Below, piece after piece: positions 19,498 through 30,492 of a stretch of 64,000 bases of DNA; positions within the stretch are counted from its first letter, which is position 1, and each line of letters begins with the position of its first letter. The stretch is from Saksenaea vasiformis B4078 (Eukaryota; Mucoromycota; Mucoromycetes; Mucorales; Saksenaeaceae), in the NCBI GenBank assembly GCA_000697055.1, contig JNDT01001565.1, positions 62,001 through 126,000 of the forward strand, written 5' to 3'. Under the pieces are notes generated by a model that searched no databases, was not told the DNA's origin, and saw only the letters and a program-made list of their open reading frames with translations. A program made the position numbers and the translations under genes.

Positions 19498-22400
19498 TTA
19501 GTTTTGCAGATGGACCGTAATGTTTTCCTTGACGACATTCGATGTGCAGTTTGCAGGTGCTTCACTGATGATGTGAACTTCCTTGATTGCCTTGGTCAAT
19601 GTCAGAATAGACTGCTTCTCGGCTTCAAACAGACTTGACAATCCAGCATCGGATGTCTGGACAAACGCAACACCTTCCTTCTTTACATTCTTCTGCACAG
19701 CCACACTGCGCAATGCCTTGACAACATCAAAGACAACATCAAACTTCTCCTCACTCTCGGCATCAGCGTAGGCCTTGTTTTCGACAGGATAGGATGCCTT
19801 CATGATGGAAATGGTGTTGTCTCCAGGTCGTCGGCCAAGACGTTGGAACAGTTCTTCTGTAACGAAGGGCGAGAAAGGATGCATGAGCTTAAGACCGGCC
19901 TCAAGACAGGTGTACAAGGTATTCTGAGCTGCACGCTTGCGTTTCGCGTCGGCTTCGTCGGTTGAATCGCAAATAGGTTTGATGATCTCAATGTAGACAT
20001 CACAAAGCTCGTACAACCAGAATTGATACACCGCGTTCGTAGCAGCCATAAAGTTACGCTCGGTCAACCCCTTGTTTGTCTCAATAGCTGCGTTATTGAG
20101 CTTGTGAAGAATCCATTTGTCCGCTAATGACTCATCTCCGCTCAAGCCGGCATCTGCATTAGGCTTGAAATCACTACCGAGCTTCATCAAAGCAAAACGA
20201 GTAGCGTTCCACAGCTTGTTACAGAACTTGCGATAGCCTTCCACACGGCCGATATCCAGGTTAATATCACGACCACCGGTAGTGTAGGCACACAAAGCAA
20301 ATCGGAGTGCGTCTGTACCACACTCAGGAATACCCTTCGGGAAATCGGCTTTCTGTCCAGCCTTTGCCTTTTCAATCTCACGTTGATCGAGATTGCCTTC
20401 CAAAAGTCGAAGATGCAGCCCCTCAAGTGTAATACCCTCAATCACGTCAATAGGATCGACGACGTTACCCAAAGACTTGGACATCTTACGACCGTGAGCA
20501 TCACGGATCATAGCGTGGCAGAACACCTCGTTAAATGGAACCTGACCGGTCAACTTGATACCAAACATCACCATACGTGCGACCCAGAAGAACAAAATAT
20601 CCCATCCAGTCTCCAACAAGGACGTAGGATAGAACTTCTCCATGTCCTCGGTCTATTTGTTCATTGGTTAATCTCTCTTTTTATCCCTTTTCTTTTGTCA
20701 CTTACGTTATCGGGCCATCCCATGAGAGAGAAGGGCCACAGACCAGAGGAGAACCAAGTATCCAACACGTCAGGATCTTGTTCCAAGGTGAACTTCTGAC
20801 CAGGGAAACGGGCCTCAGCCTCAGCCTGAGCGGCTGCTTCGTCTTGACCACTGACCCAGTAATCGTTATCGTTGTAGTCGTTGCTTTGACCTTCAATGCG
20901 GACAAAGAAGGCGGGAATACGGTGGCCCCACCAAAGCTGGCGAGAAATACACCAATCCTGGATGTTACCCAACCAACGGAACCAGTCACCCTCAGAGACC
21001 TTGGGAGCGATCTTCAGCTTGCCATCGGTGACAGCCTTCATGGCTTCATCGGCCATCGATTTGCAGTTCAACCACCACTGAGGCTTCATCACAGGCTCAA
21101 TAATATCACCAGACTTAGCACATGTAGGTACGGTCATAGCGTTATCCTTCACACCAACAAACAAGCCCTTTGCTGTCAAATCCTTGATGATCTGGTTACG
21201 GACGTGGAAACGCTTCATGTTCTTATAGGGACCGGCGTTTTCATTGAAAGTACCGTCGTCATTCAAGATGTTGATGAACTCAAGGTTATGGCGCTTGCCA
21301 ACTTCGTAATCGTTGAAATCGTGTGCGGGTGTGATCTTCACTGCACCAGTACCGAAAGTCATGTCAACGGCAATATCATCAGTGATGATTGGAATCTTGC
21401 GATCGAGGAAAGGATGGATAGCAAATTTGCCGTGAAGATGCTTATGACGTTCATCATCAGGATGGACAGCAATAGCTGTATCACCCAACATAGTCTCAAT
21501 ACGTGTGGTAGCAACAACGATACGTTCGCCAGTTCCCTCGATTTCGTAGGCAAACTCATTGAGAGCACCAAACTCAAACTTCTCATCCGCGTCGTAGCCA
21601 GGAACAGACAACAACGTGCGACCTGTCAATTCCTTATTTTCGACTTCCAAGTTCGATAGCGCAGTGTTGAGACGAACACACCAGTTGACAAGTCGGTTGG
21701 CACGGTAGATAATACCCTCGCGGTGAAGTCTGACAAAGGTTTCACGAACAGCCTTGGACAGTTTCTATCAAAAAAGGAAACATGAGTCATTCCCTTTCAA
21801 TTTCTAGTCGTAGGACCTACAGGATCCATGGTGAAAGCAGCTCTATCCCAATCGTACGAAGCACCAAGACGATAGAATTGTTCATAGATACGGTCACCGT
21901 ACTTCTGCTTCCATTGCCAGACCTTTTCGATGAACTTTTCGCGGCCAAGGTCATGACGTGTGAGCTTCTCTTCCTGCCACAACTTCTTCTCCACAACGGA
22001 CTGACACGAAATACCAGCATGATCCGTACCAGGGTTGAACAACACAGTCTTACCCAACATACGGTTCCTGCGTAAAATTTGGTTAGGCACGTCCTTTCTC
22101 TTGTTCCCGTCATTACCATCTAACCAAGGTATCTTGAATAGCAACAGTCAAGGCGTGTCCAATGTGAAGCGAACCGGTGACGTTCGGGGGAGGAGCAGGG
22201 ACAACAAAAAGACCTTCAGGTTTCACCTTGCCATCAGCTGTCAATTCGGGCTTGAAGAACTCTTCCTTCAACCACCAGTGATACCAGGCAGATTCGACGG
22301 CATAGGGATCATACGCACTGGCGATGGGCTCAGACATATCTAAAATACAGGGTCTCAGATTGATAAAGGTAATATCTCTATGGCTTTATACCCTTCTTCT

Positions 22401-22725
22401 CGCCCTTGGGAGTCTTGTTGACGTAGACAGGTGCAGCAGCCTTGGCAGCTTTCTTCTTCTTCTTCTCAGACTGCTCTCCTTCGTTGGTCTGCTTCTTCTG
22501 TTCTTGAAGCTAAGTTTGAATTAGTCTCTCACAACGTTATAGACTTTGTTCTCCAACCTTTGCTTGCTTTGCAGCAAACTTGGCCAACTTGGCTTTACGT
22601 TTTTCCTCGTTCTTAGCCTCGTTTTTAGCCTTCTTTGCAGCGGCGGCAGCGGCAGCAGCAGCATCGGCATCGGTCGCCGATGGAGTATCGATAGGTTGTT
22701 GTTGTTCCTTAGGGTCAGCGGCCAT
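19498..22725 (-). CDS. VAS1: Valyl-tRNA synthetase, cytosolic type
   Basis: Six exons: 22558-22725, 22392-22509, 22117-22339, 21821-22067, 20706-21764, 19498-20652; sum 2970 nt, 989 aa. Class Ia synthetase. A lysine/alanine-rich N-terminal extension ([20 protein letters not shown], then [12 protein letters not shown]) is followed by [16 protein letters not shown] with the HIGH signature, [10 protein letters not shown], the CP1 editing domain ([18 protein letters not shown]..., [22 protein letters not shown]), [13 protein letters not shown], and [14 protein letters not shown] with the KMSKS loop. A helical anticodon-binding domain and a C-terminal coiled coil end at VHLQN. It charges tRNA-Val and clears mischarged Thr. 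No clear mitochondrial presequence is seen at the first ATG; in yeast one gene serves both compartments from two starts. Divergent from WDR6 across 182 bp. Confidence 0.96.
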
Positions 22726-22907
22726 GACGCGAATGTATGAAGGGGAAACTTAACTCGCAAGGAATCTTTTAAAGTCGTATTTTGCTTCAGCCACTCTCAA
22801 CCAGTCAATTGCAGTCACTCGGCGGAGTCAACGTATGTCATGAACCCAAAACGGCAAAAACGTCCATAACTTTTTTTTTTTGGACAAAGCGCGGTCGTCG
22901 TTTAGCC
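22726..22907. promoter_or_regulatory. Compact bidirectional promoter, ValRS and WDR6
   Basis: Only 182 bp separate the two start codons. The stretch includes a T run at about 22871-22881 on the plus strand (poly(dA:dT)) and no gene. A shared nucleosome-depleted promoter is the simplest reading. Both products act on tRNA (aminoacylation; wobble-base 2'-O-methylation partner). Confidence 0.65.
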
Positions 22908-25900
22908 ATGGCACAGAGAGATGTACAATGGCACGTGGACTACACGACCAGGCCGAAGCAGGACTTGAAAAAAGACGTATTTGCCGGCATTGTCACTAGT
23001 CTGTGTTTTCATAGCGAGACAATCGTCCTGGTAGGTCATGGACCTTACTTGAAAGTATATAATGTGCAAACGGGGCGTCTTTTGAGTTGTGAAAATGTCT
23101 TGCCGGGCAACAGAATTCATCGCATTGTTCTTGGTACGAGAACAGAAAAACGTCATGGCTCGTAATAACCCGAAAATTTCCTGCAAAAGTGCCACGTGTG
23201 GATCAGATCAATGATACGGAATCGAGACGACTTGCTGTTTACGGATCAAAATATATGAGTATCCTCCAACTTGACATCACTTCGGATAGTGCCAGGTAGA
23301 AACCATATTGCATAAGAGAACCGAGAAATGAATCATCAACATTCGCTTAAACCTACTATCTTCCCCTTTTTCCTTTCTTTCCTCTTCTCTTTACTAGTGT
23401 TTCCGTATGTCAGGCTTTTGGACCTTTCGACGACTGGATTATGGACGCTCAATGGTTACAGCAAGAAGTAAATAACAATTGTTTCGATCAAATGAATTGA
23501 TTGAGTTCTATGGAATAGGCTTCTGTGTGGCAATCCCAGCCTTCCGAAATTGCGATTGCATTTGCTCACAACTGTGTGGAAGTTTACAACATTGAGGCAT
23601 CAACTCCCAGACGGTTGTACCATATTCAATGTGCAGTAAGATGCATCCTGTAGGTTGACCGTTTTTTTTATGTTTTCTCCTGAGAAGGTTCCTGACAGAT
23701 GAACTAGATATTCTGCCCGTTTCTTTGGAAATACATTAGCTACGCTAATGCTTGCATCGGGAACAGTTTTCAATGAGGTTCATCTGTGGAAGATCAGCAA
23801 AAAGAATGAAAAGGGCGATGGAACTGTGTGCAGAAAATTGATCGGACATGAGGGTGTGATTTTCGGTATTCGCTTTAGCCCGGACGGAGCTATGCTTAGC
23901 AGTGTGTCCGACGACCGAACAATTCGTATATGGTCCCTGAAAGATGGAGAGGAAAGGTATGGAAATGCAAGAAAAGTCGACTTCTTTCTAATGATGGATG
24001 CAGACAAAAACCCTTTGTCATATTTGGTCACACGGCACGTGTATGGGATTGCCAGTTTGTTGACGAATATCTGGTCAGCATTTCAGAGGTAAAAAATGGT
24101 CCAGATAATATTCCGTGCTGAATAGTGCTATGTTTTTAGGACACAACTTGCAGAGTGTGGAAAAATGCATTGCTGGCTGATCCAGAAAATCAGCTGGATG
24201 ATTCCGATGTTGACTGTCTTGCATGTTGGGAAGGACATATTGGCAAAAATGTCTGGAGTTGTGCTATCAGTCCAGAGCATGCGATCGTAGCCACAGGCGG
24301 TCAAGATTCCGGTATACGGTTATGGTCGCTCATTTCAATTAAAAGGAACAAAATTGGTGAGTTAGAGAATAATAGCAGAAATGTAACTAACCCAAACTAG
24401 ATTCTGAGGCGGACCTGGCATGTATGCAGCTACCCGAAAGGCAGGGTGGTGATTACATCCGTAACTTTGCATTAATAAGAAATGGAACTTTTGTGGTTGC
24501 CACTAACAACGGGTAGGCTAAAAAAAAAGGGAAACAAAGGGCACATGGTTCAGTGACCTGATACAATCACGTTAGATCACTGCTAAAATACGATGCAAAC
24601 ACAGAGAACGGACTATGGACGCATATGCATCATGATTCAGATTATCGAAACTATGTCATGATGCAACATTCATCGTGTGGCCGAGTTGTGGTCACGGGTA
24701 GCATTACGGGCCAATTGCTTATCACTAGCACTGAAGGATTGTTTGAGGTAAGAACACAAATGAGGTAGAAACAGCTCCTTATGTTAGATGTAGCCACTCA
24801 AATTTCCGGTCCATACGCACAAAGTATTTGCAATTTTCATTGAACCATCTCAAGGTAAAATGTCACTGACGCAAAACGCACTTATTTCTAAATCTGTTTC
24901 TAAGATGAGAACCTATTGTACATCATATCGCATGCTTTAAATAACGAAATCTACTTCCATCGGCTTGATTTCTCGAACAGAACTACAGTATGGCAGGGGT
25001 TTGCACTTCAACAGTTACTAACGATCTCTTCTTGCTAGCCTTCCTTCCAAACCCTTTACAAGCTTGAATTACCTACAGAGAGGACGACAATCGTGTCTGT
25101 TGGCCTTGCGGAACAGGATAATCTCCTCATATGCGGATCACGAGAATCAGCCTTGTTAGTCTACCGGCTTAGTCCGCTCCGTCAGGATGAAACTATGCGA
25201 TCTATCCATCCAGCAATGCAATTGCGGCGTTCTCACGGTCGCGAGACTGTGAGTTCCGTTACCATCAAGCCGCAGCGGTCGCAGGGCGACGTTACATTCT
25301 GGACAACAGGGCGCGATGGTAGTTTTATCGAGTACAGGCTGCGCAATTTAGCGAAAAATGACGAGTATCTCGCGGATGAACCTGTCGAAACCAAGTTGGG
25401 TATTGCCAGTCGAGGTGACACGATCACTGAGACGAAAGATCTAGTACTTGAAAAAGTATACCGAAACAAGGTGACAAAAGGCTGGCTCGAGGGTGCTATC
25501 TATGTCGATGACGAGTTATTACTACTCGGATTCTACCGCAAACGTTTCTTTGTTTACAATGAATCCAAAAACTTTGAGGTGAGCTTATCATACCTGGATT
25601 ATATGCTGACTACCATCCCTTGATTTCTTCAGATGGTCTCTGTTGCATGCGGTGGTGCCCATAGACGTTGGCATTTTAGCACACAAGATGCTAAACTGGA
25701 CACGGCCACCTTTGGTTTCATCCGTAAGGAATTGGTAAGTCAACGATTATCTGATAAGTGTCAACGCTGATCCTGTTTTTGATCTAGCTTTATGGTTACA
25801 TTCGAAACGAGGACAATAGCACAAGCGGTTCTTTTGATGAAAGTTTACTTCAGGTACGCTTTATAACCCAGGACAAACATATGGTTTAACTAGGGTTTGT

Positions 25901-27537
25901 AGGAGAACTATCATGGCCGTGAAGTGCGCGCTATCCGGTTCCTTAGTATGACTAGGATCAGATCTATGTTGATTGCTAACTATTTCAACTTGATGCAGAA
26001 CTTTTTGACGGAAGCGATGGTTATCAACCGTTACTATTCGCAACCGGTGGCGAAGATACCATTCTTCGATTACAACAATGTAGGCAATTTTGCACAAGTT
26101 CTCTTTGCTCTGACCAGGGCTGACCTAGATATGCCTGACTCGGATGCCAAATTCATGACACTATCAAGCATCCGAAAACACACCTCGGTCATCAAGACCA
26201 TCGACTATAGCCGCGGTAAGCAGAAAAGCATCCTCGCTGCAGGCGACTCATTCAAGATTAGGCATGGCGACGCTTCTTTTCACTAGCGGTGCAAGTGAAG
26301 AACTTCGATGCTGGAAACTTCAGGCGGAACAACCTTTAACGAACTCAGAGCTCCTAGATATGCATTGTCTTGAGGTAGCAGCATGTCCACTTGTCAGGTA
26401 TGTACTGCTGAATTATTGAGAATAGATTATATATGAGCTATCTTAGTGAAATTTCCGAGACACGAATTATGGACACTACTGTATATGCTGTTTCCCCTGC
26501 ACGTGGATTACATCTGATCGGCGCAGTTTATTCTGATGCCATGATCAGGGTGAGTAGGCAAGTAATGCTTCATTATTAGGGCTGACGATAAAGTTATATA
26601 GATATGGATGTTTAACGAGAATACGAGACGATTTTCTCTGGTCGTTGAGGGAACATGGCACGCCAAGTGCATCTTGCAGATCGAGCATCTCGTAGTAAAG
26701 GGTAATCAGTACATATCTGTCACTTTCTGCTAAAATGGAGCCTTATGACAGATGGCCAGGGTCATGATCGACTTCTCTTTTTCACGTCGGCTACAGATGG
26801 AAGGTGAGAACATCAATGCACGTGGATGCTTATCAATGACGGTGTTGTAGGATTGCTGTGTGGGATATTCATCAAGAACTATATGATGCGATGGAACAAA
26901 TTGATCTGGAAGCAGAGCCTACAAAGCCTGCAATTAAGCTATCAGAACCTAGTTATCATTACCAGGCACATATGTCAGGCGTAAATGCTTTGCAAGTTGT
27001 GTCGCATAGAGGTAGAATGATTCCTTTACGTAACTGCTTGTTCTGATGTCATATGTGGTAGATCGCAGCCACGTGCTGATCGTCACAGGAGGAGAAGATA
27101 ATGCAATGGTGGCGTCCATCGTTCAGATCAATGATAATGGATTTACTATGGTCGGCAAGCCATTTACCATTCCAAACGCGCATGCTTCTTCCATTACTGG
27201 TAAGTGTACATTTACCATAAGATCCCGTTACCCATATTGCTTTAGGTGTCAACATCATCGGTGAAGCTGTTTACTCTACATCCACAGATCAACGACTGAA
27301 CGTATGGGAAATCCAAGATCATGGATCAGAAGGGGTATCCCTGTTAATGGCAGCTGCCGCGTTTGTCGACGTCCCTGATCCGTCTGCTATGGATGTTGTA
27401 GACTACGAGTGAGTACTTCACCTAACTAATCGTTACGTGGCGCTGGGCGACTAACTCGGGTTCTTAGTGGCAAAATATATACGGCTATCACCGGTATAGG
27501 ATTAGAGATCTTTCAACATAGTGTAGAGCGAGCATAG
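22908..27537 (+). CDS. WDR6: WDR6 / Trm734-type WD40 protein, partner of the tRNA 2'-O-methyltransferase Trm7
   Basis: Twenty-five exons: 22908-23133, 23190-23295, 23398-23467, 23519-23649, 23708-23956, 24004-24088, 24140-24356, 24401-24512, 24576-24747, 24794-24854, 24905-24987, 25039-25578, 25633-25734, 25788-25853, 25903-25945, 25999-26079, 26129-26215, 26262-26397, 26447-26549, 26602-26701, 26752-26803, 26851-27011, 27062-27199, 27246-27408, 27468-27537. Sum 3354 nt, 1117 aa, the length of human WDR6. Seen: N-terminal VTSLCFHSETIVLVGHGPYLKVYN; VLYSARFFGNTLATLMLASGTVFNEVHLW; GHEGVIFGIRFSPDGAMLSSVSDDRTIRIW; ATGGQDSGIRLW; LFATGGEDTILRL; LLFTSGASEELRCW; TDQRLNVWEI. These are WD40 repeats of three propellers. 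In yeast and human the protein directs Trm7/FTSJ1 to methylate the tRNA-Phe wobble position. Several acceptors were chosen by phase. Convergent with bL36m, 83 bp between stops. Confidence 0.92.
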
Positions 27538-27620
27538 AACATTTTTTTAATAGAAAAAAAACAGTTTGAATCTCTCTTTTTACAAGCGTTTCGTTCGTCT
27601 ATACATCATGGCTTCCTTCT

Positions 27621-27824
27621 CTATCCTTGACGCTGCTTATGCTTCTTATCTTTGCTGCATGTCACAAAGAGCTTTCCTCGTCGTCGGACCGTAGTACATC
27701 CATCGCACAATTTCTTCACGGACGATCGAACCTTCATGGTACGCACCACCATCATTGTCGGTGTCTGCAAGTATTGTTGTCGTGCTTGTGCAAAACCGCG
27801 AGTCAATTGTGATAGGAAGGACAT
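27621..27824 (-). CDS. RTC6: Mitochondrial large-subunit ribosomal protein bL36m
   Basis: Single exon, 67 aa. The first ~29 residues ([20 protein letters not shown]) look like a mitochondrial presequence: Arg/Gln/Leu-rich and without acidic residues. The mature part [22 protein letters not shown]...[13 protein letters not shown] is a complete bL36 with the C-x2-C...C-x4-H zinc ribbon and basic tail ending in RQG. It sits in the large subunit near the central protuberance region and 23S rRNA domain V/II contacts. The ATG at 27824 is chosen because the six codons upstream begin at a TTG. Convergent with WDR6. Confidence 0.95.
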   Translation of the reverse strand: MSFLSQLTRGFAQARQQYLQTPTMMVVRTMKVRSSVKKLCDGCTTVRRRGKLFVTCSKDKKHKQRQG

Positions 27825-27905
27825 GGCGAATGTGTGGGACAAGGTAACTTGGCACGTTGTTTACCGTCACGGCCATTTCGACGATGTGCCCCAGTCACGT
27901 CTTCA

Positions 27906-28046
27906 ATGATTGGTCGATCTCTGCGGCAGTTTAATTTCTTCCAGGATCTTTTTGGCAGTCGTCCAGGTTCAGGCAAGGGAACTACCTTCGGACACATTGG
28001 ACGAAAGTCACAGGTTCCATCATCAGCCTGCCTTATTCCCGTGTAA
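27906..28046 (+). CDS. Possible small protein of 46 aa, unrecognised
   Basis: ATG at 27906, stop 28044-28046; MIGRSLRQFNFFQDLFGSRP at the N-terminus, then GSGKGTTFGHIGRKSQ. The start looks like a short amphipathic, basic presequence and codon use is similar to the neighbouring genes, but the minus strand is also open over 27803-28099. I do not recognise either product. It lies immediately upstream of bL36m in the divergent direction. Could be a tiny mitochondrial subunit or chance. Confidence 0.3.
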   Translation: MIGRSLRQFNFFQDLFGSRPGSGKGTTFGHIGRKSQVPSSACLIPV

Positions 28047-29290
28047 TTTACGGGAACCCAGTGGTGCACTTCAAAAGTGTCAGCGCGTATACTAAACATA
28101 CGAGATGCCTACCCTTAACCGGCGACCCACGGTCTTCAATTGTATTCAGTATAGAGTTGGCTGAGATACACATCTTTCGGATAGCTGAAAAGAAAGAAGA
28201 AAAAAAGCTCAGGCATGCTCGGATTTTTTGTTGTCCTAAAAAAAAAAAGAAAAAAAAAAAGAGAAAGGTTTCAGACCGTAAGCGTTGAAAGAGATACAGC
28301 AGGCGAAGTTGTTGATTTTTTCCTCTCATGCGTACTGACATAAACATCCTAAAATCTTACAACGTTTATCAAATTTTCAATATTTAATTGATCTGCGATA
28401 CGGAAAGTCCAGACTTACGACGGCAAACGAAGGGAAAGAGATGTGCTAGCTAAACTAGGAGCGATAAAGGTCCTTTGTACGATGACGGTGTACATCATTG
28501 GTGTATCATCGAGGATGAGCCATAAATTGAGCGTCCCAGAGGACAGGAAGGCTGGGATTCCCGAGGTGCCTCTTCGTTCTATCGTTTGCTTTTAACATAA
28601 CCCTCATGGATTTTAACGCTGAATTCTGCTGCACGATTTGGAAGCGGGATTTCCTTCGGACACGCCGACAACAGTCCTTCTTGGCGTGTCCGAAGAAAAA
28701 ACCACAGGCAAGGGCCGTAAGCGTCTCGATGACAGGCCGGATAGTTGAGAATATCGAAACTCTGCTGATATAGATATTGTTTTCTCCTATTATACTTGGA
28801 AGAGCTATATAAATGATGCATTTTACGTTGTAGGCTCGCACGATGATGCAGACGTCTTTTTCTCACGGCTGAGCCTGAAACCGCCAACTTTGTTTTACCT
28901 GAATCTGCTTTTCATTTGGAGGAACATCAAGATATGTCGAATATCTTATGACTTGATTGTTGTAAAGACCCATTGGAATCTGCAAACTTTATTTGCTTTG
29001 ATGACAAGTCGGAGATACCTGTACTAAGGTTTTGAGGGCTTGGTGTTCCTTATTTTAGAAAATGCAGCCGCTGTCGGATGTACGTTCCCGGGGTTTACCT
29101 ACTGGATGTGTGGTCCGTAAAAGTTAGACTTGAAAGAACCTTTATGTAACGTATTTAACTTCCAAGGCTGTGCAAAAGGCAACCATATCCTGAAATAGCC
29201 TTGGTCAAACCGAGCTTGTTACTTTTACTCAAGTTTAGGGCTGAGCATGCATAATTCGCGGTTCAGGAAGTTAGACAGCGTTGAATAAGA
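28047..29290. other. Gene-poor stretch with A-rich tract
   Basis: A purine run with two A(10-11) blocks lies at 28240-28265. Several overlapping ORFs on the minus strand (28506-28887) show no domain and one of them is produced by the hairpin at 28651-28698. No gene can be supported. Confidence 0.5.
28651..28698. repeat. Long inverted repeat, 16-bp arms, 16-nt loop
   Basis: The left arm 28651-28666 (TTCCTTCGGACACGCC) is complementary to the right arm 28683-28698 with a single mismatch; loop 28667-28682. GC-rich arms in AT-rich surroundings. It could form a cruciform or RNA hairpin, or be the remains of a foldback element. No flanking direct repeat was found. Confidence 0.85.
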
Positions 29291-29298
29291 TATATAAA
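29291..29298 (+). promoter_or_regulatory. TATA box of the small secreted protein gene
   Basis: TATATAAA in a GATATATAAACG context, about 110 bp before the ATG at 29407. It is the clearest TATA element in this gene-poor segment, consistent with a regulated, possibly strongly expressed gene. Confidence 0.6.
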
Positions 29299-29406
29299 CG
29301 GCTCCTGCGAACGTCGAAGACATCTGTACTTGTTCTATCAGCAGTGAACTTCAGGTACTGTGCTTTAACAGGACTAAAAAGTAGAGACTGACGTTGATGA
29401 AGAAAT

Positions 29407-29697
29407 ATGCGTTTCATCATCTTGCTTATTGCAGTACTTGTGGCCATTGTCTCAGCATCACCCGTCCTGGAAGCAAGAGCTAAGGTCAAATGCTCCGAAT
29501 ACTCCATCACTGAATCCGCCAAGGCCAAGGCGTATGCGCAACAAAAATGCCCCAAACTGAGCGTTTCCAAGGCGCTTGTAAGAAAGAGTGCTCATAACTG
29601 CAAGAAGGGTTCCAATGGTAAAGCCTACATCTGCAATGGTACCTGCTACACTGGAAAGAAGTTTCCCGACTCTGAGACTGGAATTTGCGTCGTTTAA
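29407..29697 (+). CDS. Small secreted cysteine-containing protein
   Basis: 96 aa, single exon. Residues 1-17 form a textbook signal peptide (MRFIILLIAVLVAIVSAS). The mature part of about 78 aa is basic and carries six cysteines: KVKC, QQKC, AHNC, AYIC, NGTC, TGIC. That is an even number, which suits three disulfides. The spacing does not match hydrophobins, cerato-platanins or defensins that I can recognise. A TATA box at 29291 and an AATAAA 10 bp after the stop (29707) frame it as a compact transcription unit. It stands alone in a transposon-rich stretch, as many fung al effector-like genes do. Function unknown; an extracellular role is inferred only from the signal peptide. Confidence 0.82.
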   Translation: MRFIILLIAVLVAIVSASPVLEARAKVKCSEYSITESAKAKAYAQQKCPKLSVSKALVRKSAHNCKKGSNGKAYICNGTCYTGKKFPDSETGICVV

Positions 29698-30492
29698 TTA
29701 TGCAGTAATAAAGTTAGTGTATTGGGTTATTTTTGCAAATGAAAACGTTGGATGCGATTTAGGATGGAGAGCAATGCAGTTCGTCAAACCCCAAAAATTG
29801 TACCACCATAAGCATCGATTTTTGACCTGTGGTCTTCATAACGGAATGGTTGCTATTATCTAACCCAGGAAATCACCCATTCGCGTGAGCTAAGTTAACT
29901 ATAGTCAGAGACATGGGATTACATGTCACCACCACCGCCGTAATTAGAGCACTTGCATGAAGGCCGTGTCTGGCCCTTGTACCACATATAGAATATGGAC
30001 AGATGGTAACACGGAGGAGAAAGGAATGACACCTTTGGTTGCAATGACTGTTATTCGAAGAAATGTCTCCTCCCAGTTGCTACACGCCTATTGATCATTT
30101 TTCGTCTGTCCTGAGTATGCTGTCTCTTCTTCTAGCTGACAGCCGGTTCTGTCTTTCTGAAAATGGTATCTATGATTCCACTGTTAGGGATGGCATAGCG
30201 AACGTCTCTATTGGTTTCTCGTTTTATGACAACGCTACCTAGACAGATTTTCCTTCAACCGACTGATCACCATTCTCTTTATGTGCACATTAAATGTAGA
30301 TCCACCAATAGAATTAGGGAAAGTAAATCTTCGTTTGCTAGCCAAATGGGAGCAATACCGTAGCAAAGAATGGTAACTCTGCGTAACAGAAACGCTAGCA
30401 AGATATCAGTTTCTTTGTTGTGAGGCAGCATTTATTGGATTTTGAACAAGCATTTGCGTCAGTTAGATATCCTCAGACGTTCATGTCTAATA
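29698..30492. other. Gene-free flank left of the pogo-like element
   Basis: Begins with the AATAAA poly(A) signal of the secreted-protein gene (29707-29712). The rest has frequent stops in all frames and no supported gene. A (CCA)n-like stretch occurs near 29930. Confidence 0.5.

Noticed and set aside
27803..28099. Minus-strand ORF of 98 codons over the bL36m 5' region
   Set aside because: It overlaps the bL36m start region in another frame and has no family; could be a missed small gene, but evidence is no better than for the plus-strand frame.
28061..28288. ORF ending in a long lysine run
   Set aside because: It is an A-rich simple sequence read as Lys codons.
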